This document shows positions 27,478 through 36,174 of a DNA stretch of 64,000 nucleotides, piece by piece. The position numbers and the translations under genes are program-made. The DNA is taken from positions 310,001 through 374,000 of the forward strand of contig NZ_JAGYPD010000004.1 of assembly GCF_018343515.1 (NCBI RefSeq), written 5' to 3'. The notes below the pieces were generated by a model that made no database searches, was not told the DNA's origin, and was given only the letters and a program-made list of their open reading frames with translations. How positions within the stretch are numbered: position 1 is the stretch's first letter; the number at the start of each line of letters is the position of its first letter. This stretch comes from Bacillus sp. FJAT-50079. Its GTDB lineage: Bacteria; Bacillota; Bacilli; Bacillales; Bacillaceae_C.

Positions 27478-28488
27478 ATGTTAGCAGCTGTATTTGAGAA
27501 GCGGGGCAAGTTAGCTTTACAAGACCAGGAAATACCAGAGATTTCTTCATCCCTAGATGTAAAAATTAAAGTGGAGGTCGCAAGTATTTGCGGAACGGAT
27601 GTTCATATTTTATCGGACCCACCAGGGCATCCAGCGACACCAGGAATTATCCAAGGGCATGAATATGTCGGTGAAATTGTTGAGATTGGATCGGACGTTA
27701 CAAATGTAAGGATCGGTGATCGCGTAGTTGTTGATCCAACAACTACTTGCGGTTCCTGTTATTATTGCCAAATTGGAGAGCAAAATCTATGTAATAATAG
27801 TTCTAGTATTGGTATTTACCTTGACGGTGGCTGGGCACGTTATAGCGTAGTTCCTTCGAAAAATGTATATAGAATCTCGAAGGAAGTACCACCAGAAATA
27901 GCTGTTTTCGCCGAACCGTTATCTTGTGTGATAAATGGTAGTGAAAAAATAAATGTACAACCAGGTGATAGTGTTGTAATTCTAGGGGCAGGTCCAATGG
28001 GGCAATTGTTTACTCAAGTACTAAAAGCCGCCGGTGCAGGTATAATGATTTGTGTTGATTTATCGGACTATCGATTAAATTATTCAAAAAAATCTGGAGC
28101 TACGCATATCGTTAATCCTGAAAAAGAAGATGTGTTAGAAATAGTTAAAAGAATAACGAATGTTGGAGCAGATGTTGTAATTGATTGCGTAGGAGCTTTA
28201 TTTAATCAGTCGATAGATTTAGTTCGTAAAGGTGGCCAAATTTTACTATGTGGAATGAATGAACATGCGAACCCAGCGATCAAACAATATGATCTTACTT
28301 TAAATGAAATAGATGTAAAGGGGACTTATATTCAAAAAAATGATTTCCCTAAAGTAATAAAAATTTTAGAGGCAAGATTATTAAATTTAGAAGACCTGAT
28401 TACACATAAAATTTCATTAGAGCAAATAAATGACGGGGTTGAAATAATGCGAAAGGGAGAAGCGATAAAAATTATTGTATCTCCTTAA
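27478..28488 (+). CDS. Zinc-dependent medium-chain dehydrogenase
   Basis: The 336-residue MDR protein has CGTDVH (Cys38 area) and GHEYVGEIVEIG, structural-zinc cysteines in CGSCYYCQIGEQNLC, and Rossmann motif GAGPMG near 171. It is a second member of the polyol-dehydrogenase group in the island, distinct from that at 18986. RBS CGAGGAGG precedes the ATG. It is 80 bp after the Gfo/Idh gene and probably in one operon. A role in oxidising an inositol isomer or a related polyol is inferred from context only. Confidence 0.87.
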   Translation: MLAAVFEKRGKLALQDQEIPEISSSLDVKIKVEVASICGTDVHILSDPPGHPATPGIIQGHEYVGEIVEIGSDVTNVRIGDRVVVDPTTTCGSCYYCQIGEQNLCNNSSSIGIYLDGGWARYSVVPSKNVYRISKEVPPEIAVFAEPLSCVINGSEKINVQPGDSVVILGAGPMGQLFTQVLKAAGAGIMICVDLSDYRLNYSKKSGATHIVNPEKEDVLEIVKRITNVGADVVIDCVGALFNQSIDLVRKGGQILLCGMNEHANPAIKQYDLTLNEIDVKGTYIQKNDFPKVIKILEARLLNLEDLITHKISLEQINDGVEIMRKGEAIKIIVSP

Positions 28489-28583
28489 AGTGAATTTCAA
28501 CATAAACGAAGTGAGTTAAAAGAGAAAGAATAATTAAAATCATCTTTATTTTCCGAAAAACTTGTGTTATGATACAGATAGAG

Positions 28584-28646
28584 GAAGCGCTTACTCAAGT
28601 GATACATAAAGTTATTTCATCAATGCGGTTGGTTAGTTAAGCGCTC
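28584..28646. promoter_or_regulatory. Pair of LacI-type operators
   Basis: GAAGCGCTTAC (28584-28594) and GTTAAGCGCTCT (from about 28635) have cores 54 bp apart in the 282-bp gap before 28771. TATGAT near 28568 is a possible -10 just upstream. The rest of the gap shows no gene. Confidence 0.55.
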
Positions 28647-28770
28647 TCCCTAGCTTGAGTAAGTGTGAATAAGGGGGAGGAAAAACAAGTAAACATTAAT
28701 GCAAAACCTAATACTTGTTATAGGCTGGAAAAGTGGACAAGCGATTTTACTTAAAGTTGGAGGAAGATAG

Positions 28771-29787
28771 ATGAAAAAAAACGCCGTTAATTGGGGTATA
28801 TTAAGTACCGCTACAATCGCCCGAAAACAAGTAATACCGGCTATCCATCAAGCTGAAAATGCAAATATAATTGCAATTGCAAGCGAAAGTGGTAAGGCTT
28901 CTGAAGTGGCAAAGCAATTTCATATCCCTAAAACATATGAAAGTTATGAAGATCTACTTGCCGATCCAGAGATTGATATAGTTTATATTCCATTACCTAA
29001 CGGTCTGCATTCAAAATGGGTCAAAGAAGCCGCGAAACATGGAAAGCATGTGCTTTGTGAAAAACCAGCAGCATTAACTACTGAGGAAACGAAAGAAATG
29101 ATTCAAGTATGCAGGGAAAATAACGTTTTATTTATGGAAGCCTTAATGTATCAATTCCACCCACAACACAAAAGAGTAAAGGATATCATTGATTCAGGAG
29201 AAATTGGTGAAGTGAAGTTAATGAGATCAAGCTTTACTTTTCAACTCGAAGAGCTGAACGGAAATATTAGAATGAGTAAGGAGTTAGGTGGTGGAAGTCT
29301 ATATGATATTGGGTGTTATTGTATCCATGCAATTCGAACGATTTTAGATCGAGAACCAGTAAGAGTTTATGCGGTGGAAGAAAATCATCCAATTCATCAT
29401 GTAGATATGTCCGCGGTGGCAATCATGGAGCTAGATAATGGAATGAAAGCATACTTCGACTGTGGTATGAATATGACTGAACGTAATTCTTATGAAGTGG
29501 TAGGAACAAAAGGAAAAATCGAAGTTCCAAGAGCTTTTATACCAAGAGTCGATGGAGAAGGAGTCATTGTAATTACGACTGATAATGGGAAGAGAAGAGA
29601 AGAGACGATTACAGATTATTATTACAAGCTAGGGGTAGAACATTTATCGAATTGTTTACTTACTGGTATATTCCCTATACAAACACCTGAAAGTAGCATT
29701 AGCAATATGAAAGTGCTAGAAGCGTGTTTTCAATCGATTCGAACAGGGGCGACAGTCGAATTATTGCAAAAGGTTGGAAACATTTAA
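28771..29787 (+). CDS. Gfo/Idh/MocA oxidoreductase, dihydrodiol/xylose dehydrogenase-like
   Basis: The 338-residue protein belongs to a different subfamily, beginning NWGILSTATIARKQ and carrying VYIPLPNGLH and CEKPAAL near residue 97. At the Asp-x3-His site it reads DIGCY, so tyrosine replaces the histidine used by IolG; this is usual for dimeric dihydrodiol dehydrogenase and glucose-fructose oxidoreductase-like proteins. FMEALMYQFHPQH is also characteristic. A close paralogue lies at 43766. It may oxidise a sugar or scyllo-inositol with NADP. Its operator pair and RBS GGAGGAAG are clear. Confidence 0.87.
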   Translation: MKKNAVNWGILSTATIARKQVIPAIHQAENANIIAIASESGKASEVAKQFHIPKTYESYEDLLADPEIDIVYIPLPNGLHSKWVKEAAKHGKHVLCEKPAALTTEETKEMIQVCRENNVLFMEALMYQFHPQHKRVKDIIDSGEIGEVKLMRSSFTFQLEELNGNIRMSKELGGGSLYDIGCYCIHAIRTILDREPVRVYAVEENHPIHHVDMSAVAIMELDNGMKAYFDCGMNMTERNSYEVVGTKGKIEVPRAFIPRVDGEGVIVITTDNGKRREETITDYYYKLGVEHLSNCLLTGIFPIQTPESSISNMKVLEACFQSIRTGATVELLQKVGNI

Positions 29788-29841
29788 TACGTGTAAGAAA
29801 CGTATTATTGAAGATTAATATTATCAAAGAATCGAATTTTT

Positions 29842-29855
29842 GGTAAGCGCTTACC
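29842..29855. promoter_or_regulatory. Perfect palindromic LacI-type operator before the ABC operon
   Basis: GGTAAGCGCTTACC is a perfect 14-bp palindrome 27 bp before the binding-protein start. It scores 12 of 14 as a cre site, so CcpA binding cannot be excluded. Confidence 0.65.
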
Positions 29856-29882
29856 TTAACCAAAGAAACTAGGGGGATTAAT

Positions 29883-31181
29883 ATGAAAAAAATAATTAGC
29901 TTTTTATCTATTCTTGTCTTGCTTATGATTACAGGCTGTGGCGGAAGCAATACGGGAGGTACTAATAAAAAAGAAAATTCAAGTGAAGATGGGACAATTA
30001 CAGTTGCAATGGTCGCAGGTTCTGAATCGTCAGCAATAAAGCAATTAATTCCAAAATTTGAAGAAGAAACGGGAATTAAAGTGAAGTGGAATGAATTTGA
30101 TTATAACACTTTATATGAGCGAATTTATAATGATTTAAGAAACTCAGGTGGGTCGTACGATGTTATTTTTGCAGATGATCCATGGATGCCAATGTTTGCT
30201 GGTGGTGGATTTTTAACCCCACTGGATGAATTAGGCTACACACCTGATGAAGATTTTGCGAAAATGTCTCGAGAAGTAGCGATGTGGCCAGCACCGAGCG
30301 GCCCGCGTTTGCCAGGAGAAGATGCGGATGCTGAATCTCGTTATTATGGTGTTCCACAAGTAGGAAATGTTCAATTATTTTTTTATCGGAAAGATATTTT
30401 AGGCGAAGCACCTGAAACATGGGAAGAGCTTGAAGCGGCGATTCAAGAAAATAAAGATGTCATTAAATATGGCTTCGTTCCTCGGGGAGCGAAAGGGAAT
30501 GCGATTGCAACGAACTTTAATGCATTTTTATGGTCACATGGAGCAGACTTTTTCGATGAGAATTGGAATGTCATACTGGATAGTCCAGAAGCAATCAAAG
30601 CATTGGAAAGATATGTGAATTTCAAAGAAACGGCCCCAGATGGAATTGCGAATTATAATGCAGATGAGGTTGGGCGAGCAATGGCAACAGGTGAAGCTTT
30701 ATCAGCAATCGTTTGGCCTTCTTGGGGAGAAACAATGGAAAATCCTGAAAAATCAGAGGTTGCTGGGAAAATAGGTTATTCATTAGTGCCAAAAGCAGAA
30801 GGAGAAGATCATGCTCCAATGATTGGGAACTGGATTTTTGGAATACCAAAGGCATCTAAACAAAAAGAAGACGCTTTAAAATTTATTGAGTGGGCTTCTT
30901 CAAAAGAAATTCAAGTTGAGATGACAAAAGAAGGTGGAATTCCAACAAGAACGAGTGTTTTGACTGATTCAGATTTATTACAGGAATATCCATACTTAGA
31001 AGCGGTGAGCATTGGTCTTGAAAATGCGAATTTCCGTCCACGTACACCATTGTATTCGCAAATTGAAGAACTCTATGGTACGTATTTAAATCAGGCTTTA
31101 ATCGGTGACATAAGCCCAGAAGAGGCACTAAAGAAAGCCGCAACTGAGATCAGCGAATTGATGGAAAGCAACGGGTATTGA
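29883..31181 (+). CDS. Sugar/cyclitol ABC solute-binding lipoprotein
   Basis: This 432-residue family-1 binding protein has lipobox ITGC with lipidated Cys19, a Gly/Asn/Ser linker to about residue 38, and a mature domain starting ITVAMVAGSES. It heads an operon with two MalF/MalG-type permeases. The palindromic operator in its leader ties it to the inositol regulon, so import of an inositol, inositol glycoside or related cyclitol is the probable role. No ATPase gene accompanies it. A strong stem-loop lies between it and the permease genes. Confidence 0.88.
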   Translation: MKKIISFLSILVLLMITGCGGSNTGGTNKKENSSEDGTITVAMVAGSESSAIKQLIPKFEEETGIKVKWNEFDYNTLYERIYNDLRNSGGSYDVIFADDPWMPMFAGGGFLTPLDELGYTPDEDFAKMSREVAMWPAPSGPRLPGEDADAESRYYGVPQVGNVQLFFYRKDILGEAPETWEELEAAIQENKDVIKYGFVPRGAKGNAIATNFNAFLWSHGADFFDENWNVILDSPEAIKALERYVNFKETAPDGIANYNADEVGRAMATGEALSAIVWPSWGETMENPEKSEVAGKIGYSLVPKAEGEDHAPMIGNWIFGIPKASKQKEDALKFIEWASSKEIQVEMTKEGGIPTRTSVLTDSDLLQEYPYLEAVSIGLENANFRPRTPLYSQIEELYGTYLNQALIGDISPEEALKKAATEISELMESNGY

Positions 31182-31192
31182 TGTTAAACGAT

Positions 31193-31224
31193 GTGTTGAT
31201 ACAGTGTCTACACTGTATCAACAC
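31193..31224 (+). other. Intercistronic stem-loop between binding protein and permease genes
   Basis: A near-perfect 15-bp stem, GTGTTGATACAGTGT (31193-31207) with ACACTGTATCAACAC (31210-31224), is followed by CTTTAAGGAGG rather than a T run. It fits the mRNA-stabilising or retroregulatory hairpins that raise binding-protein levels over permeases. Confidence 0.75.
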
Positions 31225-31242
31225 CTTTAAGGAGGCAATAAA

Positions 31243-32190
31243 ATGGATAGTAAAAATAATATAACCCTGTCTGAAATAAGGGTTAATAATTCAGTTAAGA
31301 GCAAGAAAAGGAAATATAATCTAGGAAGTGACAAAAATCTTCCGTATCTATTAATGGCACCGACATTAATTCTTTTATTGCTCCTCACAGTGTTTCCGAT
31401 TTTATATTCTCTTGTTGTGTCAATGTCTACCTATGATACATTTGGAAATATGTCAGGGTTCGCAGGCTTGAAAAACTATGCAAAAGCTTTAACTTCTGGA
31501 GTTTTTTGGAATTCCATTTTCATCACATTATCATTTACTGCCTTAGCTGTATCCGTTCAATTATTTGTAGGTTTTAATCTTGCTTTAAGTGTTTCTAAAG
31601 ATGGGTCAATGATGAAATTATTACGTTGGCTATTAATCGTTCCTATGATGGTTTCTCCTTTAGTCGTGGCAATTGTGTTCCGATTAATGTTAAACACAGA
31701 TATGGGAATTCTCAATTATATGTTGCAAGGGATGGGCCTTCCAAAAATCAACTTTTTAGGGGAACCTGTTTTAGCATTTATTTCCTTAATTCTTGTTGAT
31801 GTTTGGCAATGGACACCAATGGTATTTTTAATTTTGTTAGCTGGATTACAGGCGTTGCCACAAGATCCATTTGAAGCGGCAGAAATCGATGGAGCAACGA
31901 AGTTTCAAATTATCCGCTATGTCACGATCCCGATGTTGAAACCTGTTTTAATTGTTGCGCTTGTAATGCGTACAATGGATGCACTAAGGACATTTGACCA
32001 AATTTTCGTTTTGACACAAGGTGGTCCTGGCCGGGCTACAGAAACGATTAGTTTCTTAATGTATCGGACTGCAATGAAGTTTTCCGATTTTGGTTTCGCA
32101 GCAGCAGGGTTGTTCATTGTTCTTATCATTACAATCATTATTTCATCTACACTTATTCGACTAATGAACCGCTCGCAACAATTAAATTAA
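31243..32190 (+). CDS. Sugar ABC permease, MalF/UgpA type
   Basis: The 315-residue permease has a 35-residue charged cytoplasmic N-terminus and then six transmembrane segments. The EAA loop near residues 205-225 reads LPQDPFEAAEIDGATKFQ, the contact site for the ATPase. FVLTQGGPGRATETISFLMY near 265 is typical of MalF-like sugar permeases. RBS AAGGAGG follows the stem-loop. Its partner begins 16 bp downstream. Confidence 0.92.
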   Translation: MDSKNNITLSEIRVNNSVKSKKRKYNLGSDKNLPYLLMAPTLILLLLLTVFPILYSLVVSMSTYDTFGNMSGFAGLKNYAKALTSGVFWNSIFITLSFTALAVSVQLFVGFNLALSVSKDGSMMKLLRWLLIVPMMVSPLVVAIVFRLMLNTDMGILNYMLQGMGLPKINFLGEPVLAFISLILVDVWQWTPMVFLILLAGLQALPQDPFEAAEIDGATKFQIIRYVTIPMLKPVLIVALVMRTMDALRTFDQIFVLTQGGPGRATETISFLMYRTAMKFSDFGFAAAGLFIVLIITIIISSTLIRLMNRSQQLN

Positions 32191-32206
32191 GAGGAGGACA
32201 AACGTA

Positions 32207-33082
32207 ATGGCGCAATCAGTCCAATCAATAAGAGATGGCGGCATAAAAGTTAAATTATTTCGGGCTTGTTTTTTAACAATCACCATTCTGTTTATTTTAT
32301 TTCCACTTTATTGGATGATCATTACTAGTTTTAAAAAGGAAGGCGAATTGTTTGCAGCGAAACAAACATTCTTTCCGAAAAATATTACATGGCAGCATTA
32401 TATCGATTCAATTGAAGGGATCCTTTCTTCCAATAATCCATTTATGCAGTTTTTTATTAATAGTACCATCGTATCCTCTGTTTCGACGATCCTTTGTTTA
32501 ACGATTGGCGCTTTTGCAGCATACAGCCTTGCACGCTTTAAATTAAAAGGAAAAAGAACCGAGAGACTTTCATTTGCTATATTAACAGCGAGAATGCTGC
32601 CACCAATTGTTGTCGTTATACCATTATACTTAATCATGCAAAAACTTGGATTAGTGAACACATTATGGGCGATGTTGATCGTCTACACGGGGTTTAATTT
32701 ACCATTTGTCGTCTGGATGATGAAAGCATTTTTTGAAGAAATTCCAGTTGAATTAGAGGAATCGGCTATGATAGACGGGCATTCTCGAATAATGGCGTTT
32801 TTTACAGTTGTTTTGCCATTGGCGATTCCTGGATTAGTGGCTACATCTATATTTACTGTTATTTTAACTTGGAATGAATTTCTTTTTGCAATGTTCTTAC
32901 TTAATTCTACCGATGTAATGACATTACCAGCAGGTATTTCTACGTTTATTACACAGTATAAAACAAACTGGGGTGCATTATGTGCAGCCGCAACGGTATC
33001 TATTTTACCAGTTCTATTTTTCTCCTTCATTGTCCAAAAACATCTTGTTCGAGGCATGACGATGGGGGCTGTAAAAGGATGA
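32207..33082 (+). CDS. Sugar ABC permease, MalG/UgpE type
   Basis: The 291-residue permease has six transmembrane segments, with the EAA loop near residues 180-200 (EEIPVELEESAMIDGHSR), TWNEFLFAMFL near 225 and the MalG-like ending GMTMGAVKG. It is the third gene of the importer operon and lies 76 bp before the iolG gene, with which it may be cotranscribed. The ATPase is missing, as in the other two importers of this window. Confidence 0.92.
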   Translation: MAQSVQSIRDGGIKVKLFRACFLTITILFILFPLYWMIITSFKKEGELFAAKQTFFPKNITWQHYIDSIEGILSSNNPFMQFFINSTIVSSVSTILCLTIGAFAAYSLARFKLKGKRTERLSFAILTARMLPPIVVVIPLYLIMQKLGLVNTLWAMLIVYTGFNLPFVVWMMKAFFEEIPVELEESAMIDGHSRIMAFFTVVLPLAIPGLVATSIFTVILTWNEFLFAMFLLNSTDVMTLPAGISTFITQYKTNWGALCAAATVSILPVLFFSFIVQKHLVRGMTMGAVKG

Positions 33083-33122
33083 TCATTGCAAATGAAATAC
33101 TTAAATAAAAGATGTCTTAAAG

Positions 33123-33134
33123 AGAGCGCTTTAC
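33123..33134. promoter_or_regulatory. Weak LacI/cre-like site before iolG
   Basis: GAGCGCTTTACA keeps the AGCGCT core but little of the outer palindrome, about 25 bp before the start of iolG. Confidence 0.3.
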
Positions 33135-33158
33135 AAATATAAGAAGTGGGTGACTTAT

Positions 33159-34178
33159 ATGGAGAAAATATCAATTGGAATTATCGGTGCTGGTAGAATT
33201 GGGCGTTTACATGCAGAAAATATTATTCATATTCCACAAGTGAGAATTAAAACCATTTCTGATATTTTCGCAGAAAATGCAATGGAATGGGCAGCGCAAA
33301 TTGGGATTGAAAATGTAGTAACGGATTATGAAGCCATTTTAAATGATCCAGAAATTGATGCTGTTTTTATTTGTTCACCTACGGATACGCATGTTCCGAT
33401 TATTTTACAAGCAGCAGAGAAAGGAAAACATATATTTTGTGAAAAGCCAATTAGCTTCTCTATCGAGGAAACAGAAGCTGCGTTGGCGGCGGTAGAAAAA
33501 GCTGGAGTCCATTTGCAAGTAGGTTTCAATCGGCGCTTCGACCGCAACTTCTTGAAAATCCATGAAACTATAAAAAATGGTGTAATTGGTGAACCGCATA
33601 TCGTAAGAATTACTTCTAGAGACCCTGAACCCCCTCCGGTAGAGTATATTAAAAACTCGGGTGGTTTGTTTTTCGATATGTCCATTCATGATTTTGATAT
33701 GGCTCGCTATGTAACGGGGAGTGAAGTCATCGAAGTATATGCACATGGTGCTAATTTAATCGACCCTGCGATTGGTCAAGTCGGGGATATAGACACTGCC
33801 GTTACTACATTGAAATTTAAAAATGGGGCAATAGCTGTCATTGATAATAGTCGAAAAGCAGTCTATGGTTATGATCAACGGGTGGAGGTATTTGGATCGA
33901 AAGGTTGTATTACCGTTGAAAATGATCGTCCAACGAGTGCGGAAATTAGTACAGAAGCTGGGGTATTTAGAGATAAATTAAAGCATTTTTTCTTAGAAAG
34001 ATATAAAGATGCTTACATCTCTGAAACTTATGCATTTATTGATTCAATATTAAACAGTACGCCACTTCGCTGCACGGGAAATGATGGCTATCAAGCGGAG
34101 AAAATAGCGAACGCTGCAAAACAATCTTTTGCGGAAGGGCGACCAGTAAAAATGAATTTGGAAACTGTGAAACAATGA
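33159..34178 (+). CDS. iolG: Inositol 2-dehydrogenase
   Basis: The 339-residue member of the Gfo/Idh/MocA family is closest to true IolG: IGIIGAGRIGRLHAENI at the N-terminus, CEKPISFS (Lys near 95), DMSIHDFDMARY with the Asp-x3-His pair and KAVYGYDQRVEVFGSKG. It oxidises myo-inositol to 2-keto-myo-inositol with NAD, the first pathway step. I take ATG 33159, 5 bp after GTGGGTGA; GTG 33150 in frame is possible. It follows the ABC operon, and transketolase genes follow behind their own operator. Confidence 0.9.
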   Translation: MEKISIGIIGAGRIGRLHAENIIHIPQVRIKTISDIFAENAMEWAAQIGIENVVTDYEAILNDPEIDAVFICSPTDTHVPIILQAAEKGKHIFCEKPISFSIEETEAALAAVEKAGVHLQVGFNRRFDRNFLKIHETIKNGVIGEPHIVRITSRDPEPPPVEYIKNSGGLFFDMSIHDFDMARYVTGSEVIEVYAHGANLIDPAIGQVGDIDTAVTTLKFKNGAIAVIDNSRKAVYGYDQRVEVFGSKGCITVENDRPTSAEISTEAGVFRDKLKHFFLERYKDAYISETYAFIDSILNSTPLRCTGNDGYQAEKIANAAKQSFAEGRPVKMNLETVKQ

Positions 34179-34235
34179 TTAATAGAACAAGGTAAGCAAG
34201 AGTGCTTGCCTTGTCTATTAATTCTATCTATTTGA

Positions 34236-34247
34236 TTAAGCGCTTAA
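34236..34247. promoter_or_regulatory. Perfect palindromic LacI-type operator before the transketolase genes
   Basis: TTAAGCGCTTAA is a perfect 12-bp palindrome 41 bp before the GTG start. It links the transketolase genes to the inositol regulon. Confidence 0.65.
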
Positions 34248-34288
34248 CCAAAACTTTACCACGAAATGCAATGAAGGAGGAATGGAAA

Positions 34289-35140
34289 GTGAGTGCAACT
34301 CTTACAGAAGATAAAATCACGTTATTAAAGAAAACATCAATAGAGGCAAGAAGATTAATTATTGAAAGTGTCTATCATGCTGGGGCTGGTCATGTTGGTG
34401 GACCTATGTCAGCCGTCGATGTACTAGTACATTTATACTTTAATGAAATGAATATTGATCCAGAAAATCCACGAGCTGAAGACCGTGATCGTTTTGTTTT
34501 ATCAAAAGGTCATTCCGCGATCGGACTTTATTCAGTTTTAGCGATTAGAGGTTATTTACCGATTGAGGAATTAAAAACATTTGACGCGTTGAATTCAAGA
34601 TTACAAGGACATCCTGATATGAATGCATTGCCTGGCGTTGATATGTCAACAGGCTCACTCGGTCAAGGTATCTCTGCAGCTGTTGGAATCGCTCTAGGTG
34701 CCAAGCTCCAAAATAAAAATTTCCGTACGTATTGCATGATTGGTGATGGAGAGTCCCAAGAAGGTCAAGTATGGGAAGCTGCCGATATTGCCTCTAAATA
34801 TAAATTGGATAATTTTGTTATTATTCTTGATTACAATAAATTACAACAATTTGGTTGGGATGGCGAAGGAGAAAGTAGAGAAATCCCAGTGACTAATCCT
34901 AAAAAACGTTGGGAAGCTTTTGGTTTCTATGTCATTACCATCGATGGACATGACTTTGAGCAAATAAACAAGGCATTTAAAGAAGCACGCGAAGTAAAAG
35001 GGAAACCGACAATAATTATTGCAAACACAATCAAAGGAAAAGGCGTTTCTTTTATGGAAAATGCTTACTTGTGGCATTCGCGTGTTCCTACAAATGGAGA
35101 ATTAAAACAGGCTGTTCAAGAAATTGAAATGGAGGTTTAA
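34289..35140 (+). CDS. Transketolase, N-terminal (ThDP pyrophosphate-binding) subunit
   Basis: The 283-residue subunit corresponds to the first half of transketolase: AGHVGGPMSAVDVL, LSKGHSAIGLYSVLA, GSLGQGISAAVGIAL and the ThDP motif GDGESQEGQVWEAA followed by DYNKLQQFG. I start at GTG 34289 because AAGGAGG lies 8 bp upstream; the same frame is open back to 34202, across the operator. With the next gene it forms a split transketolase. Such enzymes serve dedicated sugar pathways (for example apulose-4-phosphate cleavage) rather than the housekeeping pentose cycle. Confidence 0.92.
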   Translation: MSATLTEDKITLLKKTSIEARRLIIESVYHAGAGHVGGPMSAVDVLVHLYFNEMNIDPENPRAEDRDRFVLSKGHSAIGLYSVLAIRGYLPIEELKTFDALNSRLQGHPDMNALPGVDMSTGSLGQGISAAVGIALGAKLQNKNFRTYCMIGDGESQEGQVWEAADIASKYKLDNFVIILDYNKLQQFGWDGEGESREIPVTNPKKRWEAFGFYVITIDGHDFEQINKAFKEAREVKGKPTIIIANTIKGKGVSFMENAYLWHSRVPTNGELKQAVQEIEMEV

Positions 35141-35143
35141 TCT

Positions 35144-36100
35144 ATGACAAGCACTTTATCAGCAGAAAAAGTTTCTATGAGAGATGTATTTGGAGAAACA
35201 TTGCTTCAACTTACATTAGAGGATGAAACAGTATATGCGCTAGATGGTGATTTAGCAAACTCGACAAAAGTAGATGTGGTTGCTAGTAAAAATTCAAGTA
35301 AGTTTTTGCAAATGGGCATTGCAGAACAAAATATGATGAGTGTAGCCGCAGGACTAGCATCAACAGGATTGCAACCATGGGCAACGACATTTGCTGCTTT
35401 TCTATCAAAACGAGCAATCGATCAAATTCAAGTACAAATTGCTCAACCGAATTTAAATGTAAAAATGATAGGGGCATATAGTGGTCTTTTAACTGGATTA
35501 ACTGGAAAATCGCATCAAGCATTGGAAGACATCGCTATATTCCGTACTCTCGCTAATATGGTCGTTCTTGCACCAGCGGATGGTGTAGAAGTAAAAAAAA
35601 TGATGGAATATGCCAATAAATATGAAGGTCCCGTTTATATTCGGCTTGCACGTGATGAATATCCCATTATTTTCTCGGAGGATTATAACTTTGAACTTGG
35701 AAAAGCGGTCACATTAATAGATGGAAACGAAATGACAATTATTTCAACAGGGACACAAACGAGTCGCTCTCTAGAAGCGGCCGAACAGCTTGCAAAGGAA
35801 GGGATTTCTGTATCTGTTGTTCATATGCCAACGATTAAACCGATCGATCGCGAGGCGATTGTTCAAGCGGCTGAAAAAACAGGCGTCATTGTTACGGCTG
35901 AAGAGCATAGTATTTATGGGGGGCTTGCTAGTGCTGTTGCTGAAGTACTTGTTGAAGAACATCCCGTGCCAATGCTTAGAATAGGAGTGAACGACCGTAA
36001 TTCAGAATCTGGACCCAATGAAGAAATGCTAGATAAATATGAACTATCTACGAAACATATTGTTAAAAGAGTGAAAGAAGCCTTGAAGAAAAAGCGCTAA
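35144..36100 (+). CDS. Transketolase, C-terminal subunit
   Basis: The 318-residue subunit has the pyrimidine-binding domain (VYALDGDLANSTKV, QMGIAEQNMMSVAAGLA with the catalytic Glu, ATTFAAFLSKRAIDQI) and the C-terminal transketolase domain (TIISTGTQTSRSLEAAEQL). It begins 3 bp after the N-subunit stop, with GGAGGT overlapping that gene's end, so the two are made in equal amounts. Donor and acceptor sugars are unknown; a ketose formed from a cyclitol or branched sugar in this island is the inferred donor. Confidence 0.92.
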   Translation: MTSTLSAEKVSMRDVFGETLLQLTLEDETVYALDGDLANSTKVDVVASKNSSKFLQMGIAEQNMMSVAAGLASTGLQPWATTFAAFLSKRAIDQIQVQIAQPNLNVKMIGAYSGLLTGLTGKSHQALEDIAIFRTLANMVVLAPADGVEVKKMMEYANKYEGPVYIRLARDEYPIIFSEDYNFELGKAVTLIDGNEMTIISTGTQTSRSLEAAEQLAKEGISVSVVHMPTIKPIDREAIVQAAEKTGVIVTAEEHSIYGGLASAVAEVLVEEHPVPMLRIGVNDRNSESGPNEEMLDKYELSTKHIVKRVKEALKKKR

Positions 36101-36174
36101 TTACCTAACCGTGGAGCTGTCTTGGAGTTCGCGAAAGGAAAGCATCTAAACAAGAAAGGATAGGAGAAGAGAAT

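Noticed and set aside
34202-34288. N-terminal extension of the transketolase subunit
   Set aside because: The extension runs through the LacI-type operator and precedes the AAGGAGG that fixes GTG 34289 as the start.
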